Under the pieces are notes generated by a model. It was not told where the DNA came from and did not search any database. It saw nothing but the letters and a program-made list of their open reading frames with translations. From Hyphomicrobiales bacterium (GTDB taxonomy: Bacteria > Pseudomonadota > Alphaproteobacteria > Rhizobiales > Beijerinckiaceae), in NCBI GenBank assembly GCA_900470095.1, contig UBZM01000025.1:62001-126000 (forward strand): a stretch of 64,000 nucleotides of DNA, given 5' to 3'. Positions 45,016-54,520 of this stretch are shown in pieces. Position 1 is the stretch's first letter; every line of letters begins with the position of its first letter. The translations under genes were made by a program, and so were the position numbers.

Positions 45016-46077
45016 TCATGGGCCTGTCGTCGCCGCATCAGGCGTCCCGGCTGCGCGATAGGTCACTGAGGTCAGATCGAGCTTTTCCCAGTGGTGGCAG
45101 CGGACGAGATGGCCGTCGCCCGCGTCGCGAAGCAGGGGCATCTCGCTGGTGCAAGGCTGCGTCGCAAAGCGGCATCGCGTCTGAAGCCGGCACCCCGGCG
45201 GCGGAGCCAGCGGGCTTGGCAGATCGCCCTTGAGATAGCTGGCTGCGCCGTCAAGGCCAGTCTCGTCGATCAAGGCGGATGAGATCAGTGCGCGCGTATA
45301 GGGGTGGCGCGGCCGTGCGAAGAGCTCGTCCCGGTCGGCGATCTCGACGATCTGGCCAAGATACATCACGGCGATGCGGTCGCACATGTGCTTCACAACG
45401 CGCAGATCATGGGAAATCATCAGCAGCGTCAGGCCGAAGCGCTGCTTCAGGTCGACCAGAAGGTTCAGGATCTGTGTCCGCATCGAAGCGTCCAGCGCCG
45501 AGGTCGGTTCGTCGCAGACGAGGAACCGAGGCTTCAGCAGCAGGGCCCGTCCGATGACCACACGCTGCAACTGTCCTCCGGAGCATTCGCGGGGATATCG
45601 CTCGGCGAAAGAGGCATCGAGCCCCACTTCTTCGAGCATCTGCAGCACCGTAGCGCGAAGCGTGTCACGCGTGCCGAGCTCGTTCTGGATCATCGGCAGC
45701 AGCATGCTGTTGCCCAGCGTCATGCGCGGATCGAGGGCGGCATAGGGGTCCTGAAAGACAAGCTGCATGGTCCGCCGCATGCGGCGCAGGTCCGGGCCAT
45801 TCAGCGTCAGGACGTTCCGTTGGTCGATCCTGGCCTCGCCGCCTGTTGCGGATGTCAGCCGCATCAGGACGCGGGCGATCGTGCTCTTGCCGCAGCCGGA
45901 CTCACCAACGAGACCCAGGACCTCGCCCTCGCGAATGGAGAAGGAGACGCCGTCCAGGGCCTTCAGCGAGAGCCCTGCGCGCATCATGTAGTGCTTCTTG
46001 AGGTCGGTGACCTCGACGAAGGGGCGGCCGACCGTAGCGTGAGACCGCGGCGCCATGTCGATGCGACTGTCGATCAT
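45016..46077 (-). CDS. Dpp/Opp-type ABC transporter ATP-binding protein (second system, DppF-like)
   Basis: A 353-residue ATPase. Walker A is [21 protein letters not shown]-loop region MQLVFQDPYAALDPRMTL, signature CSGGQLQRVVIGRAL and Walker B FLVCDEPTSALDAS. The C-terminal extension has GCRLQTRCRFATQPCTSEMP. The ATG at 46077 (MIDSRIDMAP) overlaps the upstream stop as ATGA, which decides it over the in-frame ATG at 46134. About 137 bases separate it from the binding-protein gene. Confidence 0.93.
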   Translation of the reverse strand: MIDSRIDMAPRSHATVGRPFVEVTDLKKHYMMRAGLSLKALDGVSFSIREGEVLGLVGESGCGKSTIARVLMRLTSATGGEARIDQRNVLTLNGPDLRRMRRTMQLVFQDPYAALDPRMTLGNSMLLPMIQNELGTRDTLRATVLQMLEEVGLDASFAERYPRECSGGQLQRVVIGRALLLKPRFLVCDEPTSALDASMRTQILNLLVDLKQRFGLTLLMISHDLRVVKHMCDRIAVMYLGQIVEIADRDELFARPRHPYTRALISSALIDETGLDGAASYLKGDLPSPLAPPPGCRLQTRCRFATQPCTSEMPLLRDAGDGHLVRCHHWEKLDLTSVTYRAAGTPDAATTGP

Positions 46078-47141
46078 GCGTGGGTTCCGCTGGCAGCCAT
46101 CGCAGGATGGTCGTTGCAGGCCACGGCCCAGCATCGTGCCATGCAGCTTGCGTCATAGATACTCAGCTGGGGTTCCTGCTCGAGGCAATGCGCGGAGATG
46201 CCGTTGGCTGCCGCGGTCGGGCAGCGCGGCAGGAAGCGGCAGCCCTGTCCGGTCGCGAGTGCCGTCGGCGCCGCCGGAATCGAATAGAGCCGGCCGTTCG
46301 CGTCCGCCTTGAGCAGCGAGCACTGCACCAGCGCCCTGGTGTAGGGGTGGCGCGGCTGCTTGAGGATCTCGCGGGCCGGTCCTTCCTCGACGATGCGGCC
46401 GGCATACATCACCGCGACGCGATCGGCGATCGCGGAGACGATCGACAGATCATGGGTGATCAGCAGGATCGCGAGGTTCCGCTTTCGGCGCTGCTCGTCC
46501 AGCAGCTTCAGGATCTGCACCTGCACGGTGACATCGAGCGCTGTCGTCGGCTCGTCGGCGATCAGGAGCTGGGGCTCGCCGCTCATTGCGGCTGCTATCA
46601 TCACGCGCTGCGCCATGCCGCCGGACAGTTCATGTGCATAGCAGTCGATGCGGCTCGCCGGAGCAGGGATGCCGACATCGGCGAGCAGTTTGATCACGCG
46701 CTCCTTGACCGAGGAACGGTCGGGACGGCGATGCTTCCAGAGCGCCTCCGCCACCTGCACCCCGACCCGAGACGTCGGATCGAGCATGCCCTGCGGCTGC
46801 TGGAAGATCATGGCGATGTGCCCGCCGCGCAGATGGTTCAATTCGGCCGGGCTCATGCCAAGCACATCGCGCCCCCGAAACAGGACCTGCCCGCCCGTGA
46901 TGCTGGCGGCAGAGGGCAGCAGGCGCATCAGCGACAGCGCGGTCATGCTCTTGCCCGATCCCGACTCGCCGACGAGCGCGACGATCTCGCCGCTCCTGAG
47001 CTGCAGGCTCAGGCCATCGATAATGGTCTTCGATGAGCCTTTGCCGGGCACCGAGACGTGCAGGTTGCGGATATCGAGAAGCACGTCCCTGGCCGGCTCG
47101 GGTCGCGCGTCATCGGCAGTATCGGGAAGGCGCTTGTCCAT
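46074..47141 (-). CDS. Dpp/Opp-type ABC transporter ATP-binding protein (second system, DppD-like)
   Basis: A 355-residue ATPase. Walker A is ALVGESGSGKSMTALSLMRL, Q-loop region IAMIFQQPQGMLDPTSRV, signature LSGGMAQRVMIAAAM and Walker [15 protein letters not shown]. The C-terminal extension keeps GCRFLPRCPTAAANGISAHC. It is translationally coupled to the partner ATPase downstream. A 180-base gap separates it from the permease gene upstream, without an obvious terminator. Confidence 0.93.
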   Translation of the reverse strand: MDKRLPDTADDARPEPARDVLLDIRNLHVSVPGKGSSKTIIDGLSLQLRSGEIVALVGESGSGKSMTALSLMRLLPSAASITGGQVLFRGRDVLGMSPAELNHLRGGHIAMIFQQPQGMLDPTSRVGVQVAEALWKHRRPDRSSVKERVIKLLADVGIPAPASRIDCYAHELSGGMAQRVMIAAAMSGEPQLLIADEPTTALDVTVQVQILKLLDEQRRKRNLAILLITHDLSIVSAIADRVAVMYAGRIVEEGPAREILKQPRHPYTRALVQCSLLKADANGRLYSIPAAPTALATGQGCRFLPRCPTAAANGISAHCLEQEPQLSIYDASCMARCWAVACNDHPAMAASGTHA

Positions 47142-47322
47142 CTGTGACCCCTCTGTTCTGGTTTTTTGGTCGTGTTCTCTATTGGTGCACTCGCTCTTCG
47201 CGGCTCAGGCTATGGTGTTTTCCTATCTCTGCGGGGGGGCAGGCTCGTTCGTGCTCGATCAGAGGCGAATGGGGGGCGGCCTTACACATTCGGTTGGCCG
47301 CATCCTTCCCGCTTCCGCAATC

Positions 47323-48213
47323 CTATCGGGCTTCCTTGAGTTCGAGGCCCTGGCCGATCCAGGTCACTGACAGTGCCGTCAGGAAGATCGCCAGGCCGGG
47401 CACGATCACGAGCAGCGGCATCCGCTCGACATAGGGCTGAGCCTCGGCCAGCATCAGCGCCCAGTCGGCCTGGGGTGGCTGCACGCCGAGCCCGATGAAG
47501 GAGAGGCCACCCACTGTGATCAGCTTGTGCCCGAAGCGCAGGAAGGTGATCGCCGCGATCGGCCGCAGGGTATTGGGAATGATGTGCCGGACAATGATGA
47601 AGGTGCGCGAGCAGCCCAGCACCTCGGCCGCGCTGATATATTCCTTGGCGCTGATCACGAGCGCCAGACCGCGTGACAAGCGGGCGAAGGGTGTCCAGCC
47701 GATGATCGTCAGGGATATGATGAGCGTACCATAGCCCGGCCCGAGGATCGCGATCGCGAAGATGGCGATCACCACGTCGGGAAACGAGATCAGCAGGTCG
47801 ACCAGGCGCATGATGATTTCATCGACCCAGCCGCCCGAGCGAGCCGAGATGATGCCGACCACGGTTCCGATGGTGACGCAGAGGAACAGCGTGACCATGG
47901 CGATCAGCACGGAAAACTGGCCGCCGACCAGAATCCGGCTCAACAGATCGCGGCCCAGATGGTCCGTGCCGAGCCAGTGTGCAGCGCTCGGTGAGGCCAG
48001 GCGGCGCAGCAGGCTTTGGCTTGCCGGATTGTAGGGTGTCACCCAGGGACCGGCGATCAGCAGCGCAGCGATCAGCGCAAACAGCGCGATTCCAACCCCG
48101 AAGGTCCAGTGTCGGCTGCGGGCGAAACTGAGGAAGCGCCGAAGGGCTGAAGGGCGGCCAGCCACGGTGCGACCGGCGAATGGGAGCAGGGGCAGGGCGG
48201 TTTCAGTGGACAT
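47323..48213 (-). CDS. Dpp/Opp-type ABC transporter permease (second system, DppC-like)
   Basis: A 296-residue inner-membrane permease. N-terminal helix FGVGIALFALIAALLIAGPWVTPYNPASQ, then HWLGTDHLGRDLLSRILVGGQFSVLIAM, the DppC signature. The EAA loop is ISAAEVLGCSRTFIIVRHIIPNTLRPIAA. It overlaps the upstream permease gene by eleven bases, so the two are co-translated. Confidence 0.92.
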   Translation of the reverse strand: MSTETALPLLPFAGRTVAGRPSALRRFLSFARSRHWTFGVGIALFALIAALLIAGPWVTPYNPASQSLLRRLASPSAAHWLGTDHLGRDLLSRILVGGQFSVLIAMVTLFLCVTIGTVVGIISARSGGWVDEIIMRLVDLLISFPDVVIAIFAIAILGPGYGTLIISLTIIGWTPFARLSRGLALVISAKEYISAAEVLGCSRTFIIVRHIIPNTLRPIAAITFLRFGHKLITVGGLSFIGLGVQPPQADWALMLAEAQPYVERMPLLVIVPGLAIFLTALSVTWIGQGLELKEAR

Positions 48214-49147
48214 GGCCCATCCGCACGACTGGATTCAGCAGGATGTAGAGCACGTCGGCAATGGTGTTGATCACGATCGACAGGACGACGATGCACATGA
48301 AGCTCGCTTGCAGCACGGGCACGTCGTTGTTCACCACGCCTTCGTAGATCAGCCGTCCCATGCCGGGGATCGAGAAGATGACCTCGACCACGACGGAGCC
48401 GCCGAGCAGGCCGGCAAGCCACAGGGCAAACAGCGTGACGACCGGCATCGATCCGTTACGCAGCCCGTGGTGAACAACTGTCTGCCGCATGCTCAGCCCG
48501 CGGCTGAGCGCAGCGGTGATATAGGGCGCCTGCAGCACATCGATCATCGCCGCGCGCGTCACTCGGGTGAAGTAGGCCATCGGGCGCAGCGACAGAACGA
48601 GGGCAGGGAGCACGATATAGGACGGACCTTGCCAGCCGGCGGATGGCAAGAGACCAAGGTACAGCGAGAAGATCAGCACCGAGATCGGCGCGAACCAGTA
48701 TTCGGGGATGGCGACAAGGGACTGCGTGAGGAAAGTGACGATGTTGTCCAGGCGTCCGCCCGGCTTCAGCGCCACAAGCGTTCCCATTGGAAGGGCCACG
48801 AGCAAGGCGAGGCCGAGCGCCGCCATGGCAAGCGTGAACGAGACGCCCAGCGACCGCAGCACTTCCTGTCCCACCGGCGCGCGACTGACGAAGGAATAGC
48901 CAAAGTCACCGCTCAGGGCCGCCTTCAGCCAGGACAGGTATTGGACATAGAGCGGCTGTTCGAGCCCGAGGCTTATGCGCAGGGCCTCAACGGCCTCAGT
49001 ATCGAGGGCCACATCTCCCATGCGGGATCGCAGGATCGTCCGGGCGGGATCGCCGCCATTCATGTAGGGCACGATGAAGGCGAGCAGCGAGATGAAGACG
49101 CATGTCGCACACAGCAGCGTGAAGCGTTTCAACGCGATCGTCCACAT
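48203..49147 (-). CDS. Dpp/Opp-type ABC transporter permease (second system, DppB-like)
   Basis: A 314-residue inner-membrane permease with six hydrophobic segments. It starts MWTIALKRFTLLCATCVFISLLAFIVPYMNGGDPA. The EAA loop is LQAPYITAALSRGLSMRQTVVHHGLRNGSMPVVTLF, and it ends VLYILLNPVVRMGHVH. First gene of the minus-strand operon, so its promoter should lie in the stretch after 49147. Confidence 0.92.
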   Translation of the reverse strand: MWTIALKRFTLLCATCVFISLLAFIVPYMNGGDPARTILRSRMGDVALDTEAVEALRISLGLEQPLYVQYLSWLKAALSGDFGYSFVSRAPVGQEVLRSLGVSFTLAMAALGLALLVALPMGTLVALKPGGRLDNIVTFLTQSLVAIPEYWFAPISVLIFSLYLGLLPSAGWQGPSYIVLPALVLSLRPMAYFTRVTRAAMIDVLQAPYITAALSRGLSMRQTVVHHGLRNGSMPVVTLFALWLAGLLGGSVVVEVIFSIPGMGRLIYEGVVNNDVPVLQASFMCIVVLSIVINTIADVLYILLNPVVRMGHVH

Positions 49148-49829
49148 TCACGCGCCCCTTTTGTCGATGCGCCAGGCGGCAAGACCCATGATCTTGCCGC
49201 CGACCCCCAATGTCGATCCGAACCGTCTCCGCCCAAGCACAGACCACAGCAGCAAGGAACGGGCCGCGTCGCTCTAGCGCGGCGCGCAGTCCGGCACGGC
49301 AGTGATCGCTCGACGCATGTCAGGCGCAGTTCGTGAAGTGTAAGTCGCAGCGATGGCTGCCGATGTCGTTCTCGATGTCACGCCGACAACACCGTGCCGT
49401 TTTCGCACCCCGCCATGGCAGGCCATGCCGTCATCTCCGGATCGCGGGATCGCGTGGGGCATTTCGACCGGGCGATGTTGCTGGCGTCAAGGCGATCGGC
49501 TCTGCTGGACGATGATGTCGATGTGCCCTTCGGAGGCGAAACAGCGCAAAAACCCGCCATCGAGGAACGCGCGCCAGGGCAGGCGGCTGTTGACAGCAAT
49601 GTCGCGCGAGGAAGGGTGTTCGGCAGATTATGCCGTGCCTATCCGGTTCATGGCGCAGGAAGGCGTCTTCCTGCGCCCCGGTTGGTCTTGCTCCTGGATT
49701 TCCGGAGGGCGAGCCGGCGCGTGCGGCTGTCGGCCCCGAAACTGGCATCCGGAAAGATGGTCCAATCCCGATGGCGGCTTTGGCTTTAGCTCTGGACCTG
49801 TCGCAAGAAACGTCTGGACGGCTCCACCG
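49148..49829. other. Long stretch without an intact gene
   Basis: About 680 bases between the second importer operon and the cupin gene. It should contain their two promoters. On the minus strand about 49626-49480 there is an open frame reading SSRDIAVNSRLPWRAFLDGG, then FLRCFASEGHIDIIVQQSRS and a stop. It looks like the C terminus of a lost gene: no start codon fits and a stop lies just upstream. No other coding signal is convincing. Confidence 0.4.
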
Positions 49830-50555
49830 ATGACATCGCCCGCAATCATAGTGCTTAACCGCGCCAAGGGCGCCCAGCCCGCCATCAGCCCCGGCATGAC
49901 GAGACTCAGCGCCACCGACCCATTTGCTGCAGGCCGCGAGATCGCCTGGACCGGCCCCGATTCCATGGCGGCGGGCCGCGCTGCGTTCGAGGGGGCTTGT
50001 GAGAGCGCCTCGTTTCCTCACACCGAATTCATGGTTGTCGTCGCGGGCCTGCTGCGTCTTGCCGAGACCGGCAAGACCGCCCTGGAGTTGACGCCTGGGC
50101 GTGGGGCGGTGATCGCGCGCGGCACCGCGTTGCGGATCGAAGCAGCGCCCGGTACGCGCTTCGTCTTCTGCGCCACGACCGGTGCGACCTCGGCCGCGCC
50201 GGCCTTGCAGGACATTCGGGCCGACGCCGCCCTCTCGGCCTCGGCGGCGCCGCCGGCCGAGGTGCTCATCGGCCCGACACCGCAATGCCGCAGCTTCAAC
50301 GCCTTTACCGACGAGGCCTCGCGCTTCCGGGCGGGTACCTGGGATTCGACGCCCTATCACCGCATCTCGCGCCCGCATCGCGTCAATGAGCTCATGCATC
50401 TGGTCGCAGGCAGCGTCGATCTCACGGGAGCCGATGGCAGCGTCACGCGTGTCGAGCAAGGCGACAGCGTCTTCGTTGTCCAGGATGCACCCTGCGCCTG
50501 GGAAAGCAGCGTTCATGTCGCCAAATTCTACGTCGTGCAGGAGGTCCGCGGCTAA
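49830..50555 (+). CDS. Cupin domain-containing protein (Cupin_3 type, possibly bicupin)
   Basis: A 241-residue soluble protein with two cupin-like halves. The C-terminal one (ELMHLVAGSVDLTGADGSVTRVEQGDSVFVVQDAPCAWESSVHVAKFYVV) is of the Cupin_3 (DUF861/EutQ-like) type; its 'W-x-x-x-x-x-V-x-K' ending is characteristic. The N-terminal half has HTEFMVVVAGLLRLAETG followed by GRGAVIARGTALRIEAAPGTRF. It may bind or isomerise a small carboxylate or sugar-like ligand, or act as a sensor. The ATG at 49830 was chosen because the frame upstream reads like non-coding sequence. It begins the plus-strand catabolic block. Confidence 0.75.
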   Translation: MTSPAIIVLNRAKGAQPAISPGMTRLSATDPFAAGREIAWTGPDSMAAGRAAFEGACESASFPHTEFMVVVAGLLRLAETGKTALELTPGRGAVIARGTALRIEAAPGTRFVFCATTGATSAAPALQDIRADAALSASAAPPAEVLIGPTPQCRSFNAFTDEASRFRAGTWDSTPYHRISRPHRVNELMHLVAGSVDLTGADGSVTRVEQGDSVFVVQDAPCAWESSVHVAKFYVVQEVRG

Positions 50556-50574
50556 GTCCGCGACCATCCTGCCG

Positions 50575-51459
50575 ATGCCTCTGATCATGGAACCGATGAT
50601 GTGCGCTACCGCCCCTCAAGAGACGCTGCTTCTGCGCCAGATCGCGACGGCCGACGCACTGGCTTGCCATGCGTTGTCGTGCGCCGTGAACTGGCCGCAT
50701 CGGGCCGAGGATTGGGAGATGGTGATCGGCCTCGGCCATGGCGTCGTCGTGACGCTCGGCGAGGAGATCGTCGCGACGGCGCTGTGGTGGCCCTATGGCG
50801 AGAGCCATGCCACGCTCGGCATGATCATCGTTTCACCCGCCCATCAGGGTGGAGGCATTGGCAAACGGCTGATGCAGGCGCTGTTCGTGCAGGCACAGGG
50901 GCGCTCGCTGATGCTCAACGCCACCGCCGCGGGGGAGCCGCTCTATGCGAAGCTCGGCTTCGTTCCCTGCGGTGAGGTGCAGCAACATCAGGGTGAGACG
51001 CCGGCGATCGCGGCGCCCGTCCTGCAAGCTGGCATGTCGCTGCGCCTTGGTCGCCGAGCGGATCTGGTTCTGCTGGAGCGGATCGACCGACAGGCCACCG
51101 GGCTGGCGCGCAAACCGATGTTGGAGGTGCTGCTCGCCTGCGGCGAGTGCATCGTGCTGGAGCGCAACGGCCAGCCCGAGGGGTTCAGCATCCTGCGCCG
51201 CTTCGGTCGCGGGCTGGTGGTCGGACCTGTCGTCGCCGCGACGCGCGACGATGCTCAAATTCTGATCGCACATTGGCTGCATGAACAGCGCGGCCAGTTT
51301 CTGCGTGTCGATATCCAGGTCGATTCCGGGCTCGCGGATTGGCTCACGGAATGCGGGCTGAACCCTGCGGGGGCGGTGACGTCGATGGTGCTTGGCAATA
51401 AGCCAAATCCAGTGGGACCGATGTGCCTCTACGCGTTGGCCAACCAGGCACTCGGCTGA
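50575..51459 (+). CDS. Two-domain GNAT family N-acetyltransferase, copy 1
   Basis: A 294-residue protein with an N-terminal GNAT fold (LLRQIATADALACHALSCAVNWPHRAEDWEMVIGLGHGVVVTLGEEIVATALWWPYG...GMIIVSPAHQGGGIGKRLMQALF, with the acetyl-CoA loop QGGGIGKRL) and a second, C-terminal GNAT-like domain (LERIDRQATGLARKPMLEVLL...VGPVVAATRDDAQIL). The group is common in Rhizobiales and Burkholderiales next to amine and amino-acid catabolic genes; the acceptor substrate is not known. It is a paralogue of the minus-strand gene at 56611-57501 (shared NWPHR/AWPHR-EDW, WWPYGE/WWPFGE and NQALG end). In-frame ATGs at 50587-50599 are alternative starts. Confidence 0.82.
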   Translation: MPLIMEPMMCATAPQETLLLRQIATADALACHALSCAVNWPHRAEDWEMVIGLGHGVVVTLGEEIVATALWWPYGESHATLGMIIVSPAHQGGGIGKRLMQALFVQAQGRSLMLNATAAGEPLYAKLGFVPCGEVQQHQGETPAIAAPVLQAGMSLRLGRRADLVLLERIDRQATGLARKPMLEVLLACGECIVLERNGQPEGFSILRRFGRGLVVGPVVAATRDDAQILIAHWLHEQRGQFLRVDIQVDSGLADWLTECGLNPAGAVTSMVLGNKPNPVGPMCLYALANQALG

Positions 51460-51480
51460 ATTTTGGAACAGGCAGGTAGT

Positions 51481-52407
51481 ATGGCGCTGCTTTACAAATC
51501 CGACCCCACGCGCGGTGCCGAATGGGCCCGCCTCCTGGCGGCAAAGGCGCCGGATCTGGCCTTCCGCATCTGGCCGAATGTCGGCGATCCCACAGATATC
51601 CGCTATCTCGCTGCCTGGTTACCGCCCGACGACATCATGGCGCAGTTTCCCAATCTGGAACTGCTGATCTCGGTCGGGGCCGGTGTCGACCAGTTCGATT
51701 TCTCGAAGCTGCCGCCGGAGCTTCCGGTCGTGCGGATGGTCGAGCCCGGCATCGTCGACGGCATGGTCGAATATGTCACGATGTCGGTACTGGCGCTGCA
51801 TCGCGACCTGGTGCCGTATATCGCCCAGCAGCGCGACCAGATCTGGCGTCAGATCAGGGTATGGCCGGCTTCGACCCGTCGCGTCGGCATTCTGGGGCTC
51901 GGCATGCTGGGGGAGGCCGCGTGTCGCAAGCTCGCAGGGTTCGGCTTTCAGGTCGCGGGGTGGAGCCGCTCACGCCGCGAGATCAAGGGCGTCACCTGTT
52001 ATGCCGGCCCGGACGAGATGGCTGATTTCCTCGGCCGCACCGATATCCTGGTCTGCCTGCTGCCCCTGACCGATGAGACGCGCGGCGTGCTGAATGCCGA
52101 GCTCTTCGCAAAACTGCCGCGCGGGGCGCGGCTGGTGAGTTCGGGACGTGGCGGCCATCTCGACCAGGATGCTCTGCTCGCCGCACTTGATAGCGGCCAG
52201 GTCTCGGCGGCGGTCCTGGATGTCACCTCGCCCGAACCGCTGCCCGTCGGCCATGAGCTGTGGAGCGACCCGCGCGTGCTGATCACCCCGCATATCGCCA
52301 GCATGACCCAGCCGGAAACTGCGGTCGACGTCGTGCTCGACAATCTAAGGCGCCATTGCGCCGGCGAACCGCTGCTTGGGCTGGTGGACCGCAAACGCGG
52401 CTATTGA
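51481..52407 (+). CDS. D-isomer-specific 2-hydroxyacid dehydrogenase (GhrA-like)
   Basis: A 308-residue NAD(P)H-dependent reductase of the glyoxylate/hydroxypyruvate reductase A type. The Rossmann motif is [23 protein letters not shown]. Catalytic residues: the Arg in [16 protein letters not shown], the Glu in [16 protein letters not shown] and the His in [14 protein letters not shown]. It likely reduces a 2-oxoacid formed by the neighbouring catabolic enzymes. The ATG at 51481 (MALLYKSDP) was chosen over a TTG at 51463. It starts 21 bases after the GNAT gene and ends 14 bases before the aldehyde dehydrogenase, so the genes form one operon. Confidence 0.9.
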   Translation: MALLYKSDPTRGAEWARLLAAKAPDLAFRIWPNVGDPTDIRYLAAWLPPDDIMAQFPNLELLISVGAGVDQFDFSKLPPELPVVRMVEPGIVDGMVEYVTMSVLALHRDLVPYIAQQRDQIWRQIRVWPASTRRVGILGLGMLGEAACRKLAGFGFQVAGWSRSRREIKGVTCYAGPDEMADFLGRTDILVCLLPLTDETRGVLNAELFAKLPRGARLVSSGRGGHLDQDALLAALDSGQVSAAVLDVTSPEPLPVGHELWSDPRVLITPHIASMTQPETAVDVVLDNLRRHCAGEPLLGLVDRKRGY

Positions 52408-52421
52408 GGGGAGATCAGTCC

Positions 52422-53891
52422 ATGCTCATGGAACAGCTGAAGGATCCAGGGCTCTTCGTCCAGCGAGCGCTGATCGGCGGCGAGTGGGTCGGGGCGGCGT
52501 CGGGCGCGGTGCTCGCGGTGAACGACCCGGCCGACGGTTCCGAGCTTGGCACGATCCCGACCTGCGGCGAAGCCGAGACGCAGGCTGCCATCGCTGCCGC
52601 GGAAGCCGCCTTCCCGGCGTGGCGCGCGCGCCCGGCAGCCGAGCGTGCCGCCTTGCTGGAGCGCTGGCACGATCTCCTGCTGTCGCATGCCGGTGATCTC
52701 GCCCTGATCATGACCGCAGAACAGGGCAAGCCGCTGGCGGAAGCCGAGGGCGAAGTGCGCTATGGCGCGGGCTTCATCAAATGGTTCGCCGAGGAGGCGC
52801 GGCGCATCTATGGCGGGATCGTGCCGGCTCCGACCACCGACCGACGTATTCTTGTGCTCAAGGAGCCGGTTGGGGTTTCCGCCGCGATCACGCCGTGGAA
52901 CTTTCCGAATGCGATGATCACCCGCAAATGCGCGCCGGCACTGGCGGCGGGCTGTACCGTTGTGGTCAAGCCATCGGAGCTGACGCCCTATTCGGCCTTG
53001 GCGCTCGGCGTGCTGGCGGCGCGGGCCGGGATCCCCAAGGGCGTGATCAACATCGTCACGGGCCTGCCCCATGCGATCGGCGAAACGCTGACCGGCAGCG
53101 CCGCTGTGCGGAAGCTCTCCTTCACAGGCTCGACGCGGGTCGGTGCCCTGTTGATGCGTCAGTCCTCGGACACGCTGAAGCGGCTCAGCCTCGAGCTTGG
53201 CGGCAATGCCCCGTTCATCGTCTTCGACGATGCCGATCTCGACATGGCCGTTGCGGGGGCCATCGTCAGCAAGTTCCGCAATGCCGGCCAGACCTGTGTC
53301 TGCGCCAACCGCATCCTGGTGCAGGACGGGGTTCATGACGCGTTTGCCGAGCGCCTTGCCAGCGCAGTGTCGGCCATGCGGGTCGGCAACGGTCGCAAAG
53401 GAGGCGTCAATATCGGTCCGCTGATCAATGCTGCGGCGGTTGAAAAGGTTCGGGCGCATGTCGAGGATGCGCTGTCGCTTGGCGCAACGCGGGTCGTTGG
53501 CGGGGAGGCTGGCTTCGATATCGCCCGTTTCATTGCGCCGACCGTGCTGATCGGGGCGAATACGCGGATGCGCCTGGCCAATGAGGAGACATTCGGGCCG
53601 GTCGCGCCGCTATTCCGGTTCAAACATGAGGATGAGGCGATCGAGATCGCCAATGGCACGCCCTATGGCCTGGCGGCCTATTTCTACACCGAGAACCTGC
53701 ATCGTGCCTGGCGGGTCGGGGAGCGGCTCGAATTCGGCATGGTCGGGCTCAATACCGGCTCCGTCTCGATGGAGGTTGCACCCTTCGGTGGCATCAAGCA
53801 GTCCGGAACTGGACGCGAAGGAGGCGCAACCGGTATCGAGGAATATCTGGAGACCAAGAGTTTCCACATGGGCGGGCTGAAGCAAGCCTGA
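52422..53891 (+). CDS. NAD(P)-dependent succinate-semialdehyde dehydrogenase family protein (GabD-like)
   Basis: A 489-residue aldehyde dehydrogenase. It opens [32 protein letters not shown], the GabD-type entry. The catalytic Glu is in [21 protein letters not shown] and the Cys in [20 protein letters not shown], with the C-x-C typical of succinate-semialdehyde dehydrogenases (a redox switch in some). It would oxidise succinic or glutaric semialdehyde formed by the aminotransferase encoded downstream. A ribosome site (GGGGAG) precedes the ATG at 52422. Confidence 0.9.
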   Translation: MLMEQLKDPGLFVQRALIGGEWVGAASGAVLAVNDPADGSELGTIPTCGEAETQAAIAAAEAAFPAWRARPAAERAALLERWHDLLLSHAGDLALIMTAEQGKPLAEAEGEVRYGAGFIKWFAEEARRIYGGIVPAPTTDRRILVLKEPVGVSAAITPWNFPNAMITRKCAPALAAGCTVVVKPSELTPYSALALGVLAARAGIPKGVINIVTGLPHAIGETLTGSAAVRKLSFTGSTRVGALLMRQSSDTLKRLSLELGGNAPFIVFDDADLDMAVAGAIVSKFRNAGQTCVCANRILVQDGVHDAFAERLASAVSAMRVGNGRKGGVNIGPLINAAAVEKVRAHVEDALSLGATRVVGGEAGFDIARFIAPTVLIGANTRMRLANEETFGPVAPLFRFKHEDEAIEIANGTPYGLAAYFYTENLHRAWRVGERLEFGMVGLNTGSVSMEVAPFGGIKQSGTGREGGATGIEEYLETKSFHMGGLKQA

Positions 53892-54054
53892 GCGGCGGCG
53901 CCTCATTGAACGCCGAAAGCACGATGTGCTGTCGCTGCGTAGCAAATGCGCAGGGGATACCATGTCTGCCCCCTGGCGGAGGCCCACATCATGGCGGCCC
54001 GGTCCTAGGCTCCTGGCAAGGCGGCAATGGCCGTCAGCAGGGAAGAGCCAGTCC

Positions 54055-54471
54055 ATGCATGAGCCAGTTTCCAATGTCGGCACAGCGCTTTCGGGGCGTA
54101 TCAGCCCCGGTATCCAGCGTGCTCTCACCCATATCGAGCGGCACTTCACCGACGCGGTCTATCTTGAGGATATCGCGGTTCTCGCGGGCCTCAGCGTTTG
54201 CCGCTTCGTGACGGTGTTTCGCCGGCAGGTCGGGCTGACGCCGCACCGCTTCATCTGCCATCGGCGCATTCGTTACGCGAAGTCATTGCTGCGCGAGGGC
54301 GTACCCTTGGCACTGGCGGCTTCCGAGGCCGGATTCTTCGACCAGAGCCACCTGTCGCGTCATTTCAAGAGCATATGTGGGGTCACTCCTGGGCGCTACC
54401 TGCGCGAGCAGGCGCATGCTACGCGGCTGAGGTCCGAACCTGCCAAGTATGGGCAGGCCGGCGCCGCCTGA
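54055..54471 (+). CDS. AraC family regulator consisting almost only of the DNA-binding domain
   Basis: A 138-residue protein. Both helix-turn-helix motifs are present: RALTHIERHFTDAVYLEDIAVLAGLSVCRFVTVFRRQVGLTPHRFICHRRIRYAKSLLREG, then VPLALAASEAGFFDQSHLSRHFKSICGVTPGRYLRE. The ligand-binding domain of typical AraC proteins (about 150 residues) is absent, like SoxS or MarA. The ATG at 54055 follows AGGGAAGAG; the upstream frame is open to 53926 but adds only low-quality sequence. It sits between the dehydrogenase and the aminotransferase and may control them. Confidence 0.83.
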   Translation: MHEPVSNVGTALSGRISPGIQRALTHIERHFTDAVYLEDIAVLAGLSVCRFVTVFRRQVGLTPHRFICHRRIRYAKSLLREGVPLALAASEAGFFDQSHLSRHFKSICGVTPGRYLREQAHATRLRSEPAKYGQAGAA

Positions 54472-54520
54472 GCCGTCATCCGTCTCTCGATCTAGAGATC
54501 CCCCAGCAAGGCTTGTCTCC

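Noticed and set aside
49353-49829. N-terminal extension of the cupin protein
   Set aside because: Cys/Trp/Arg-rich sequence without homology-like features; the cupin part begins cleanly at 49830.
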